Positions 16,855 through 24,573 are shown, counted from the stretch's first letter. The stretch: DNA of 64,000 nucleotides from Flavobacteriaceae bacterium (GCA_028279515.1 JANQNQ010000008.1:496001-560000); one strand, 5' to 3'. Notes: generated by a model not told the origin, from the letters alone. A program made the numbers and translations.

Positions 16855-18495
16855 ATGAATCAGTTCAATATTTGTGTAATAAGCGACATTCATTTAAAAG
16901 AGTCTTATGCTGGCGATGGCCATCAAGTGAGGAAGGTTTTCGATTCTTTTCAGCAACAATTTTTAACCATACATGCAAAAGAGCCAATAGATTGTGTGGT
17001 AATTTCTGGAGATTTATCATTTAAGGGTGATATTGATGAGTTTACAAAACTCAAAGAGATCTTAGATGATATTGTTCCAAAGCATATTCCTATCTTAAGT
17101 GTTGTAGGTAATCACGACGTGCATTGGGATATTTTGAAAGGAGTTCTGGGGCAAGGACGAGAACTTCCTGAGCTCTTTAAAATTGAAAAGAAAGAATTTT
17201 TTAAAGGGAAGTTCAATCAAGTTTTCAAGAACTTTGAAAACCAGTTTATTAAAGGAATGAAAAATCGATTGCACGATAAGAACTTTGCTTACGAGAAGGG
17301 ACATTTTGCTGGGTACTATCATTTCCCTGAAAATAAAGTGCTGTTCTTGTTGCTTAACAGTAGCTGGAAGTCTTTTGGCCCAGGAGTGGTTGGTGAATAC
17401 TATGATTCTTATGTGAGCGATTTTGGGGACAAAGAAATCCGAAAAGAACTAAAAGATTTCGTTATTGGCGATAAATTAAGTCAGCGAGGAAAACAATCCT
17501 ATTTTTTGAACCCCAATTATTACCCCTTTTGGAATGATATTAATACAATAAAAGAATCTTATCCTGAGACAAGAATTGTCACAGTAGCGCACCATCCTCC
17601 TTCCTGGCTAGAATGGGATGAGCAGTTTTCGAAAACAGAAGGTGCTGATGTTAGATTGGATGGCCTTTTAGAAATATCGGACATTTTGATCACAGGGCAT
17701 GAACATGTGCCCATGACTAGCGAGCCTATCAAGCTACCAAAAGGATGCCATAATGTTCAAATGGGTAGTTTTCTGGATTACCATTTCATTGAGAACGAAG
17801 AAAACGAAACGACCGCATCAAGATTTCCGAATAACTGGTTTAGTGTGCTAAAATTAAAGTCATTTAAGTGCTCTCAAGAGAACTATAAATTAGAGGTTAA
17901 AGGAAGTGAAATGCGAGGAAATGTCGAGTTTTTTTGGGAGAAAAGAAAAGACTCTATAGATTTTTACTTTAGAGATATTGCCAATGATAGTGCCGCAAAT
18001 GAGAAATATCTAGAAGAAAACTTGGACGAAGAGCAGATTCTCGAGTTCAAGCTGCCCGTAGATTCGAATGAATTAAAAGAAATCATAGAAAATGAGCGAA
18101 AGAATTTATTTGAGAGCGAATTTCTACCGGCCATTACCTCAGGACAACTAATTAGGGCTTCGATAAATGAGGAAACTTATGTGATAGCTCCCAATACCCT
18201 CGATGGGGTATTCGATACGATCGGACAGTCAGAGGAGGGCATTGGGTTTTCTGAATTTTTAGAAAACCACCCATTTTTCAAAGAATTGCACGATATTATT
18301 GACAAGGAAGAAGTTGCAAACTTATCGTTTTATGATTTTATTGCTGTGAGAAAATCAAAGCACTATGAAGACTTTTATAACAGTCAATTCATTAAATTTC
18401 AATCATTTAAGCATGATTTCTTTGGAAAATTCGAGGAATTTTATACATTTAGAGAATTAAACATAAATTATGATTGTTTTATAACAAATCGTTAA
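16855..18495 (+). CDS. Calcineurin-type metallophosphoesterase with long C-terminal extension
   Basis: The 546-aa protein starts at 16855, one base after the previous stop; an upstream in-frame ATG (16834) lies inside that gene. All metal-binding motifs of the family are present: DIH (Asp11, His13), GD (Asp53), GNHD (Asn86, His87), AHH (near 246) and GHEH (near 282). It should be an active dinuclear-metal phosphodiesterase or phosphatase; the substrate could be nucleotide, nucleic acid or protein. Residues ~330-546 form an extra domain without recognised family. The lack of a signal peptide places it in the cytoplasm. Fixed partnership with the 914-aa protein resembles effector/sensor gene pairs in conflict systems, but that role is inference. 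Confidence 0.9.
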   Translation: MNQFNICVISDIHLKESYAGDGHQVRKVFDSFQQQFLTIHAKEPIDCVVISGDLSFKGDIDEFTKLKEILDDIVPKHIPILSVVGNHDVHWDILKGVLGQGRELPELFKIEKKEFFKGKFNQVFKNFENQFIKGMKNRLHDKNFAYEKGHFAGYYHFPENKVLFLLLNSSWKSFGPGVVGEYYDSYVSDFGDKEIRKELKDFVIGDKLSQRGKQSYFLNPNYYPFWNDINTIKESYPETRIVTVAHHPPSWLEWDEQFSKTEGADVRLDGLLEISDILITGHEHVPMTSEPIKLPKGCHNVQMGSFLDYHFIENEENETTASRFPNNWFSVLKLKSFKCSQENYKLEVKGSEMRGNVEFFWEKRKDSIDFYFRDIANDSAANEKYLEENLDEEQILEFKLPVDSNELKEIIENERKNLFESEFLPAITSGQLIRASINEETYVIAPNTLDGVFDTIGQSEEGIGFSEFLENHPFFKELHDIIDKEEVANLSFYDFIAVRKSKHYEDFYNSQFIKFQSFKHDFFGKFEEFYTFRELNINYDCFITNR

Positions 18496-18522
18496 AATCA
18501 ATATAATTTTGTAACTTTCTAT

Positions 18523-18530
18523 TAAATTTG
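18523..18530 (+). promoter_or_regulatory. Bacteroidota-type -7 box before the third cassette gene
   Basis: TAAATTTG matches the consensus TAnnTTTG exactly and lies 19 bases before the ATG at 18550. No TTG occurs at the expected 17-23-base distance (the nearest is 11 bases away), so recognition may depend on other contacts. It suggests that the small third gene can be expressed apart from the two large ones. Confidence 0.5.
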
Positions 18531-18549
18531 TAGTCTTTTATATAAAAAG

Positions 18550-18972
18550 ATGTCTAGACTTAATCACCGATATTCGAGCGATTCAAATTTGAATGATTTG
18601 TTTGAAGAACTTGCCGAGAGGCTATTCCTCACCAAACTTACTAATTTAAATCTATTTGTTCTTAACTTCATTGTTAAGAACGCTGACCGTATTTCAGAGT
18701 TAGATTTGAGCTCCTTTGAAATTTCAAATCTAAATTTGAAATTTGATACTAACGCCCTGTCAGCAGATGAGCGTATGAAGTTGGTTAAAGCAGCAACATT
18801 TTTGCAAGATAAATTGAAAGAGATTAAAAAGGACTCTGACCTGGTCGAGATTACCATTCTACCAGAAAAAGAACCTTCTATGGAAGAGATTCACAGAGGG
18901 TTGATGTATAGTGGCAACAATGATACCAGTTATGACTTCATACCCAATACGTTTACAATAGGAAATTATTAG
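18550..18972 (+). CDS. Small helical protein of unknown family, third cassette gene
   Basis: The 140-aa protein has no signal peptide or membrane helix. Its sequence is mostly charged and leucine-rich (LNDLFEELAERLFLTKL...LVKAATFLQDKLKEIKK), consistent with a helical or coiled-coil adaptor. The last ~30 residues are different, polar and aromatic (SGNNDTSYDFIPNTFTIG). I recognise no family. It is 54 bases after the phosphoesterase gene, has its own -7 box, and is closed by an intrinsic terminator, which makes the three genes one unit. A regulator, inhibitor or antitoxin-like partner are possible roles. Confidence 0.65.
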   Translation: MSRLNHRYSSDSNLNDLFEELAERLFLTKLTNLNLFVLNFIVKNADRISELDLSSFEISNLNLKFDTNALSADERMKLVKAATFLQDKLKEIKKDSDLVEITILPEKEPSMEEIHRGLMYSGNNDTSYDFIPNTFTIGNY

Positions 18973-18992
18973 AGATGTTTTAATTATATGAG

Positions 18993-19023
18993 AAGCCTCG
19001 AGTGTAAACTCGGGGCTTTTTTT
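18993..19023 (+). terminator. Intrinsic terminator of the phosphoesterase cassette
   Basis: A 10-bp stem AAGCCTCGAG / CTCGGGGCTT with a six-base loop and a run of seven Ts lies 20 bases after the stop of the small third gene. One G-T pair is present. It marks the right end of the cassette and faces the 3' end of the acyl-CoA dehydrogenase-like gene. Confidence 0.85.
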
Positions 19024-19033
19024 ATTGAGCTAA

Positions 19034-20182
19034 TCATCCGACGTCTCCAAAATACCCCACCACATCCTGATTACTCATGGGTTGTAACGGTCCAAACACC
19101 ACATGTCTAAACGCCTTTTCAGTTACAGAATCGGGCGCCATAAAGGCTACACCCATCAACTTTCGAACTTCGTGTATGATGTTTTCGGCCGTTTGTGTAC
19201 CATGATATTTGGCAAGAGCCGAGGTTTCGAACAATTGCTCTAACAAATGCTTGTTTCCACGTCTAAATTGATGCAGCGCTGTAGCGGCTTGTTTGCAAAG
19301 CACACGGGCAGTTCTGTAGCTAAGCGTAAGGCTTCCGAGTTGGTTGGTGAGGCAATCAGATTCGGCTAGGAGTTTTCCGTGTTTTACTTTTTTAAGGCTG
19401 AAATCCTTCAGCTTAGAAATTACCCGAAGCGCCGCTCCCAAATAACAAGCAGGCAACAACGATTGAAACCATGAGCGTTGATATACCAAGATCTCACTGT
19501 TGGAAGCCTCGGTCGCGTTTAGTTCCAACACATTCGTGTCGTTGACAATCGCATGGTCAAAACGAACCGATCGCGTATAAGAACCCGGCATACTATTGCC
19601 GATAGGTGAGTCATGAAAACTAATGCCTTTGGTATCGGTCGGAATAAAAAAGACCGCTTTTTCTCCCTGCTCTAATGTGGCCGTAAAAACAAAATAATCT
19701 GCTACACCAGCAAGGGACATAAAAGGCGTTTCCCCATCGATCACATATTGATTGCAGACCTTTTCGGCAACGATGGGGGTATCGCTGCGTGCATCTTTAT
19801 AGGTGCGTACAGACCCCGTATTGGCGATCAACAAGCCTTCCTTGTTGATCTTCCGAAGCAATAATTCACGTTTCCAATAGGCACTACTTTTCAATGAAAA
19901 AGGGTAGGAGGCAATGGCACTCAGCAAATAGTAATGCATCGAGATCGCCACCGAAACCGGAATGGACACCTTGCTGAGTTCGTGCAATACGTGAAAGCAC
20001 TTTTCAAAGCACATTTCTACATTGCGTTCTGAAGACGGAATAACAGGCAAGGAGGAAGCTTTAAAATGGTCGTAAAAGGTGGCGTATTCCCCAGAAGATT
20101 CTGCGATTTTAAGCTGTTCTAAAACCGAGGCCAATCCGTCCTTTATTTTAGGCGGTGATGAAGGTATGGTGATTGTGTTCAT
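19034..20182 (-). CDS. Acyl-CoA dehydrogenase-like flavoprotein
   Basis: The 382-aa protein starts at MNTITIPSS (20182); the frame is open further upstream, but the extra part overlaps the previous gene and has no protein-like character. The order of the middle strand domain (NQYVIDGETPFMSLAGVADYFVFTA, KAVFFIPTD) and the C-terminal four-helix bundle (SLTLSYRTARVLCKQAATALHQ...QTAENIIHEVRKLMG) matches the acyl-CoA dehydrogenase fold. It may use FAD to oxidise an acyl thioester, or be a monooxygenase-like relative; the substrate is not evident and the catalytic Glu is not assigned. It is last in the GntR/ABC transcription unit, 35 bases after the DUF4395 gene. Confidence 0.75.
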   Translation of the reverse strand: MNTITIPSSPPKIKDGLASVLEQLKIAESSGEYATFYDHFKASSLPVIPSSERNVEMCFEKCFHVLHELSKVSIPVSVAISMHYYLLSAIASYPFSLKSSAYWKRELLLRKINKEGLLIANTGSVRTYKDARSDTPIVAEKVCNQYVIDGETPFMSLAGVADYFVFTATLEQGEKAVFFIPTDTKGISFHDSPIGNSMPGSYTRSVRFDHAIVNDTNVLELNATEASNSEILVYQRSWFQSLLPACYLGAALRVISKLKDFSLKKVKHGKLLAESDCLTNQLGSLTLSYRTARVLCKQAATALHQFRRGNKHLLEQLFETSALAKYHGTQTAENIIHEVRKLMGVAFMAPDSVTEKAFRHVVFGPLQPMSNQDVVGYFGDVG

Positions 20183-20217
20183 TTTTTGATGTTTTTGTGA
20201 TGAATGATAAAGTGTTG

Positions 20218-20880
20218 TTAAGGCGTGGTGGTGCCTTGAATGATATCCCAGAGATTGTCTGGAGGAATTACATAGAGGTCGTTCAACAAGAAAACCATGC
20301 CTGTGATATAAGCAGCAAAGCCCAAGACAATAAGCCATTGTGCTTTTGAAGTCTTTTGAATGGCTTGTCGGTCTTCTTTGGCGCACACTTCGCCTGGACA
20401 GTATTGTACTTTGTCTTTATAGAAAAGACCGTAAAACTTGCACCCTAGACAAATGCCAAAGGCAGTTTCCCAAAAAAGAAAGACCAGACAGATCAAGCAG
20501 ACCAGTGCCGTGATCGGCCCATAAGAATTGACCACGTTCGATAGAATGAAGATCAATGAAGAGAGTCCGAAGCCAATAAACCAAGCAAATTTCTTCTGTG
20601 GTGCTCCGACATACTCAGGAACTTGATTCCTAACGGCCCAACGTCCAATGATCAAGAAGGGCGAATACTTCGGATTGATAAAGACGCGAATCGAGATGTC
20701 TGTTAAAAAGATGGTCACCGTATATTTTAGTAATGTGAAATCACCAATAAAAATAACTACCAATATGGCCACGAGCATTAACAGGAATAGAATGCCCGCA
20801 GCAGCTCTGATCTCGCGTTCGTTTAATACAGGGATGTTGTATCCTTCGACCTTTTCGCCGAATTGAATGATGTTGTTCAT
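20218..20880 (-). CDS. DUF4395 membrane protein
   Basis: The 220-aa protein starts at MNNIIQFG (20880); an upstream ATG would extend it into a repeat unit. It has four to five membrane helices. The cytoplasmic loop between the last helices holds CLGCKFYGLFYKDKVQYCPGEVC, with four cysteines in a pattern (CxxC...CxxxxC) that could bind metal or form disulfides. The family is uncharacterised; some members sit beside thioredoxin or rhodanese genes. Here it lies between a small membrane protein and the acyl-CoA dehydrogenase-like gene. Confidence 0.75.
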   Translation of the reverse strand: MNNIIQFGEKVEGYNIPVLNEREIRAAAGILFLLMLVAILVVIFIGDFTLLKYTVTIFLTDISIRVFINPKYSPFLIIGRWAVRNQVPEYVGAPQKKFAWFIGFGLSSLIFILSNVVNSYGPITALVCLICLVFLFWETAFGICLGCKFYGLFYKDKVQYCPGEVCAKEDRQAIQKTSKAQWLIVLGFAAYITGMVFLLNDLYVIPPDNLWDIIQGTTTP

Positions 20881-20902
20881 AATTGTTTGTTTTTGTGATG
20901 GA

Positions 20903-20936
20903 CCTTTGCTAAAGCTTCGGGCCATGTTGATGAATG
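20903..20936. repeat. Single copy of the 'CTAAAGCTTCGG' intergenic repeat
   Basis: CCTTTGCTAAAGCTTCGG followed by GCCATGTTGATGAATGA matches, with a few changes, the units at 21431-21566. It lies directly before the DUF4395 start codon. Confidence 0.55.
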
Positions 20937-20944
20937 AGTAGTTG

Positions 20945-21406
20945 TTAATTTGAAGGCCTATGACCTGCGAACGGAACTAGATTCTTGAAATATGTCCTGT
21001 ACACATATCGCCAAGGAATGATTAGTAAGTCCAGGACCACGGCTATCAAAAAGATGCGTACGAATTCTTGACCGACAGCATCAAGGTTTCCGTTTAACCA
21101 TGAGGGATAACCAATGGTGAGCAGCCAAACAGATTTATAAAAAAGCTGCAGCATTAAAAGTGGTAGCATCTTAAGCGGATACCGAATGCCAATGCCCATG
21201 AGTACAGAATACGCACCCCAAAATGCATAGGCAACGCCTTCTGTAGGATCCCATGTGCTGTTTGAAAATAAGAGGGTTTCCCATGTCTGGTATCCGAGTG
21301 ATAAAAAGGTCAGCAGGTAGATGCCTTTCATGGCATACCACCTAATTTTAGAGACTTCTCTCTTGTGAACCACCGAAGAAGGTGCGCTCATGGTGTTAGA
21401 TTTCAT
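20945..21406 (-). CDS. Small multi-pass membrane protein of unknown family
   Basis: The 153-aa protein starts at MKSNTMSAP (21406); the frame upstream runs through the intergenic repeat array. It has four predicted membrane helices (IYLLTFLSLGYQTW, YAFWGAYSVLMGIGI, MLPLLMLQLFYKSVWLL, IFLIAVVLDLLIIPWRYV). I recognise no named family with certainty. It lies 64 bases before the DUF4395 gene in the GntR/ABC unit. Confidence 0.65.
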   Translation of the reverse strand: MKSNTMSAPSSVVHKREVSKIRWYAMKGIYLLTFLSLGYQTWETLLFSNSTWDPTEGVAYAFWGAYSVLMGIGIRYPLKMLPLLMLQLFYKSVWLLTIGYPSWLNGNLDAVGQEFVRIFLIAVVLDLLIIPWRYVYRTYFKNLVPFAGHRPSN

Positions 21407-21430
21407 AACTGTTCGTTTTTTGATCTTTAT

Positions 21431-21566
21431 GGGCCGTAGCCTCGGCGAAGGCCCATGTGGATGATTGATTGATGATGAACCTTCGCTAAAGCTTCGGTCC
21501 ATGTGGATGATTGATTGATGAATGAAGGATAGACCTACGCCAAGGCTTCGGACTATGTGGATTGCG
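21431..21566. repeat. Three tandem degenerate intergenic repeats
   Basis: Three units of roughly 48 bases each combine a GC-rich core (GCCTCGGCGAAGG, CTTCGCTAAAGCTTCGG, CTACGCCAAGGCTTCGG) with a tail CATGTGGATGATTGATTGA or CTATGTGGATTG. The cores resemble decayed versions of the palindrome CCGCTAAAGCTTCAGCGG found at 24523-24540. They fill most of the 185-base gap between the GIN protein and the small membrane protein. Confidence 0.6.
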
Positions 21567-21591
21567 GCTGTTATTTCATGATTGTTGTTTT

Positions 21592-22137
21592 TTAGTTTGA
21601 AAAATTAATGTTGCGACTGTCGCCAGTGATCTTTACGTCGGCTTCAGACGATAGTTTGCACTGTACATCGTCGTATGAAAGCTGAAGCCTTCCGATGGTG
21701 TTCGCCTGAAAATTCAATTTCAAGTTCTTTCCCGAAATGACACCTATACTTTCGACAGACGCTCCTGTGTCTGCGGTGATTCCATCTAAATAAGGATGAG
21801 CGATCTCTACTACGACCGAGTCATTTTTGGTGACCCGATCGGTTTTCTGAATGGTCAAGGTTGTATTGTTGACCTCAGTGGTGATGCTGCCAATGAGGTC
21901 ATCGGCCGCCATCACACTAATTCTTTTTACACTGTCCTGCTTAAAGGATACATGTATGCTATGACTTACGGTAATGCTCGCGTAGTCAGAAATAGATCGT
22001 TCATGAGTAATGAACGTAATAGGTTCCTCCCCAAGATCTCCACTATCCATGCGCTTTTTCATGGCCACTTGAAGCGCCAAGAAGAAGGTCAGCATTAAGC
22101 CAAAAGCGATCAATAGCATTACATTACTTTTCTTCAT
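21592..22137 (-). CDS. GIN-domain (DUF2807) envelope protein
   Basis: The 181-aa protein starts at MKKSNVM (22137), overlapping the GntR gene by 14 bases. It has one N-terminal helix (VMLLIAFGLMLTFFLALQVAM) and then the right-handed beta-helix-like GIN pattern: ISVMAADDLIGSITTEVNNTTLTIQ, VVVEIAHPYLDGITADTGASVES, NLKLNFQANTIGRLQLSYDDVQCKL. Members are surface or periplasmic and often follow PspC or GntR regulators in Bacteroidota. It is part of the GntR/ABC operon; it may respond to the same envelope stress. Confidence 0.8.
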   Translation of the reverse strand: MKKSNVMLLIAFGLMLTFFLALQVAMKKRMDSGDLGEEPITFITHERSISDYASITVSHSIHVSFKQDSVKRISVMAADDLIGSITTEVNNTTLTIQKTDRVTKNDSVVVEIAHPYLDGITADTGASVESIGVISGKNLKLNFQANTIGRLQLSYDDVQCKLSSEADVKITGDSRNINFSN

Positions 22138-22504
22138 GACGGTTTTCTTTTTTGTTTTGGTCATAGGCCTTTGAAATTTCTTCAAAGTTGATCGATAATA
22201 GGCTCATCTTTTTAAATAGGGCAGGGAGCATATCGCCCATAAATTCTTTCTTTTTGATGTTCAAGACTTTCTCATAACCATCAGCCGACACAAAATAACC
22301 GATGCCCCGTTTGTTATAGATCACACCTTGCTCTTGCAAGAAGGTAAAGGCCCGAATGGCAGTATTCGGATTTACTTCGACCATCACCGCTACTTCGCGT
22401 ACTGACGGAATGCGTTCTTCAGCTTGCCACTTCTTGGCCAAAATGTTCTCATAGAAAACATCGGCGATCTGTAAGTATATTGGCTTGCTGTTATCAAAAT
22501 CCAT
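22124..22504 (-). CDS. GntR-family regulator, YtrA type
   Basis: The 126-aa protein has an N-terminal GntR winged helix (KPIYLQIADVFYENIL...RIPSVREVAVMVEVNPNTAIRAFTFLQEQGVIYNKRGIGYFV) and only a short C-terminal helix for dimerisation, the hallmark of the YtrA subfamily. YtrA-type proteins repress an adjacent ABC transporter operon and bind a dyad operator near its start. A matching dyad is present at 24101-24122, before the ATPase gene. The regulator is third in the operon, three bases after the permease stop codon, so it is autoregulated. Confidence 0.9.
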   Translation of the reverse strand: MDFDNSKPIYLQIADVFYENILAKKWQAEERIPSVREVAVMVEVNPNTAIRAFTFLQEQGVIYNKRGIGYFVSADGYEKVLNIKKKEFMGDMLPALFKKMSLLSINFEEISKAYDQNKKENRHEEK

Positions 22505-22507
22505 AAC

Positions 22508-23260
22508 CTACACCTCTTTTTCGGTTAGCCTAAAATAGGCTGCTAACAACATCATGGGCCCCAATGCAATGCCAAATAGCCATTTACCCAAGGGTCTCAC
22601 ATCTTTAAAAGCCAATTCAAACGCTCTTGTTGCGGTATCGTCTTCGGCAAAAAAGCCGCGTAGGCCACTATTAAATGCCAAGCAAAAGAACATGTTGAGG
22701 ATCATAAACCCCAAGATCGTTACGGCAATGGCTAGCCAAGTTTTGCCCATACCATTCTTTCTAAATCGTACGGCACCGTACAAAAAGATGGGCTGGGTCA
22801 CCAAATAAAAACCAACCAAAGACAGGTAACGGCTGTTGAACATGTCTAACAGATGCACCTTGGTTCCGAATAAGACGCTCCCGAATAAAACCACCATTTG
22901 TCCGATTAAAAAACCGAGAACCGTGAAGGCCAAGGTATATAGGATACTGGTGCTAAACCAGGCTGCTGTGATACGTTCTAGTGACGAAGCGGGCAAGGTG
23001 AAATAGAACTGATTCGATTTCTGTTGATTCACTTCTCTGAAGGTCGAAAAGGAAAGCCAGACCCCGATGATGATGTACAACACTGTAAACGCATTGTAAA
23101 ACTCATCGGCAGAAAGATGGTAATCCCCTTTTAAACTGATAAAACAAGCAATGAGCAACAAGACACTTGTGACGGCAATGGCTGTCAGTATCGTTCCTTT
23201 TCTAAGGATCACATCCCTTTGGATCAGGTGTTTTATGCGTTGTAAATTAAACTGAGGCAT
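22508..23260 (-). CDS. ABC transporter permease
   Basis: The 250-aa protein starts at MPQFNLQRI (23260), overlapping the ATPase gene by 14 bases. It has six predicted membrane helices, for example ILTAIAVTSVLLLIACFISL, WFSTSILYTLAFTVLGFLIG and WLAIAVTILGFMILNMFF, and no ATPase motif. It is the membrane half of an ABC-2-like exporter with the neighbouring ATPase. YtrA-regulated transporters are linked to cell-envelope stress; the substrate here is unknown. Confidence 0.85.
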   Translation of the reverse strand: MPQFNLQRIKHLIQRDVILRKGTILTAIAVTSVLLLIACFISLKGDYHLSADEFYNAFTVLYIIIGVWLSFSTFREVNQQKSNQFYFTLPASSLERITAAWFSTSILYTLAFTVLGFLIGQMVVLFGSVLFGTKVHLLDMFNSRYLSLVGFYLVTQPIFLYGAVRFRKNGMGKTWLAIAVTILGFMILNMFFCLAFNSGLRGFFAEDDTATRAFELAFKDVRPLGKWLFGIALGPMMLLAAYFRLTEKEV

Positions 23261-24095
23261 GTGCTGTTGTTTTGATGATGTGATCAATTTTCTGAGGTGC
23301 TTCCAATACGGCATTGAACAACAGTTCAAGGTCGATGTCGCTCTCTTCTTTGTTTTTTAGAGGAAGAACAACTCTTCCTCCAAAAGAAGATTCCGAATAA
23401 ATGATATCGTCTTCATCTCCTGCATGCGGCCTTCCAAACCAAAGTGCTTCGGAAACAGAGGACAAAGATTGATCAAAGATCACTTTCGATTGGTCTAAAA
23501 TAACCACATGATTGATCAAACTGTGCAGGTCACGCACCTGGTGGGTGGCAATGATGACACATTTTCCTTGATCCACGATCGTGGCCATGATCTTGCGAAA
23601 TTGACTTTTTGACGGAATATCAAGTCCGTTGGTTGGTTCGTCCATCAACAAGAATTGTGTGTTGGTAGCTATCCCAAAAGCGATCAACACCTTTTTCTTT
23701 TGCCCGAAGGATAGCGAAGCGATATTTTCATGCGGAGCAAGTCCAAACTCCTTGATGGATCGATAGAATTCGTCTTTCGAGAAATTTGGATAAAAGGGCG
23801 CATTGATGCGCTCGTAAGTAGCAATCTTCACCTTCGGAAGCTCAAAATCTTCAGGAATCAAGAACATATCTTGTAACCCTTTCACAGGTCGTTTGGAAGT
23901 ATCTTCACCCAATGAATAGCAACTTCCCGATTTCGGAAACAACAAACCGGTCATCAATTTGATGAGTGTGCTCTTTCCTTCTCCATTTCGTCCGAAGAGG
24001 CCATAAATGTTTCCATGGGTGAGACTCAAAGAGACATCGTCCAAGATCATTCGGCCGTTGGGATAGTGAAACTGAAGCTTATCAACTTGCAACAT
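23247..24095 (-). CDS. ABC transporter ATP-binding protein
   Basis: The 282-aa protein has Walker A GRNGEGKST, signature LSFGQKKK (a variant of LSGGQ), Walker B FLLMDEP and the H-loop ATHQ. The ~70-residue C-terminal extension after the ATPase core is typical of ABC-2 type ATPases. It is the first gene of the operon, preceded by a promoter and the GntR operator. It powers the permease encoded next. Confidence 0.93.
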   Translation of the reverse strand: MLQVDKLQFHYPNGRMILDDVSLSLTHGNIYGLFGRNGEGKSTLIKLMTGLLFPKSGSCYSLGEDTSKRPVKGLQDMFLIPEDFELPKVKIATYERINAPFYPNFSKDEFYRSIKEFGLAPHENIASLSFGQKKKVLIAFGIATNTQFLLMDEPTNGLDIPSKSQFRKIMATIVDQGKCVIIATHQVRDLHSLINHVVILDQSKVIFDQSLSSVSEALWFGRPHAGDEDDIIYSESSFGGRVVLPLKNKEESDIDLELLFNAVLEAPQKIDHIIKTTAHASV

Positions 24096-24100
24096 ATCTA

Positions 24101-24122
24101 GTGTATTAGTTGTCTAGTACAC
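24101..24122 (-). promoter_or_regulatory. Probable YtrA-type GntR operator
   Basis: On the minus strand GTGTACTAG-ACAA-CTAATACAC forms a 9+9 dyad with one mismatch, five bases before the ATPase start codon and three bases downstream of the -7 box. This is the position from which a GntR repressor would block transcription of its own operon. Confidence 0.7.
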
Positions 24123-24124
24123 CA

Positions 24125-24155
24125 CAAACTTAGAAAAGGAAATTGATCTTTGCAA
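24125..24155 (-). promoter_or_regulatory. Promoter of the ABC/GntR operon
   Basis: On the minus strand a TTG at 24153-24155 and TAAGTTTG at 24125-24132 are separated by 20 bases. This matches the Bacteroidota consensus TTG-N17-23-TAnnTTTG. The operator lies immediately downstream. Confidence 0.65.
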
Positions 24156-24260
24156 GTTTTTATGCTTAGTTCTTGGTTTTTAGTTGTTGGTTGTTAGTGA
24201 GTTATGTTTTAAAACCTGTGCGATTATTGGTTTGTAGGTTTAACTGAGTTTTCTCAAACC

Positions 24261-24427
24261 CTCCGTCTTTTGGTTCGGTTACGAACCAAAATCCACCTCC
24301 CTTTAAACAAAGGGAGGAGCTTTATATCGGGTTATGATTAACATCATCCAAGAATTTAGTTAACGTTGTATTTTTGGCTCCCCTCTTTGGTCAAAGAGGG
24401 GTGGTTCAGCTATGCTGAAGCGGGGAG
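24261..24427. repeat. Cluster of long hairpins, interspersed-repeat type
   Basis: Four inverted repeats follow each other: TTTTGGTTCG/CGAACCAAAA (24268-24291), CCTCCCTTT/AAAGGGAGG (24296-24317), CCCCTCTTTG/CAAAGAGGGG (24380-24401) and TTCAGC/GCTGAA (24405-24419). CTCCCC/GGGGAG (24378-24427) encloses the last two. The block is non-coding and looks like a REP or MITE-like intergenic element. The remainder of the 478-base gap is low-complexity T/G-rich sequence without genes. Confidence 0.6.
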
Positions 24428-24505
24428 TTCGTGTTCCTTGTTTCATCTGATGTTAATGAAGGAAAGGCACTAAGTTTCAACAACATTAAAGAAACCCTGA
24501 AAAAG

Positions 24506-24557
24506 ATTCCCGCCTTGTGCCTCCGCTAAAGCTTCAGCGGCACGCGGGCGCGGGAAT
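24506..24557. repeat. Nested palindromic repeat (REP-like)
   Basis: ATTCCCGC (24506-24513) pairs with GCGGGAAT (24550-24557); inside it, GTG pairs with CAC, and CCGCT with AGCGG around AAAGCTTC (24523-24540). The result is a 52-base cruciform. The inner core is the likely parent of the decayed units at 20903 and 21431-21566. It lies 16 bases past the end of the truncated haemoglobin gene and may also end its transcript. Confidence 0.65.
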
Positions 24558-24573
24558 GACACACTCTTTGTAC

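Noticed and set aside
14109-18972. The phosphoesterase cassette as part of a prophage or insertion element.
   Set aside because: No integrase, transposase, terminal repeats, tRNA or phage structural genes were found within or near it; AT-richness alone is not enough.
24261-24427. The hairpin block as a riboswitch of the ABC operon.
   Set aside because: It lies upstream of the operon promoter, so it would not be in the mRNA leader; the hairpins look like intergenic repeats.
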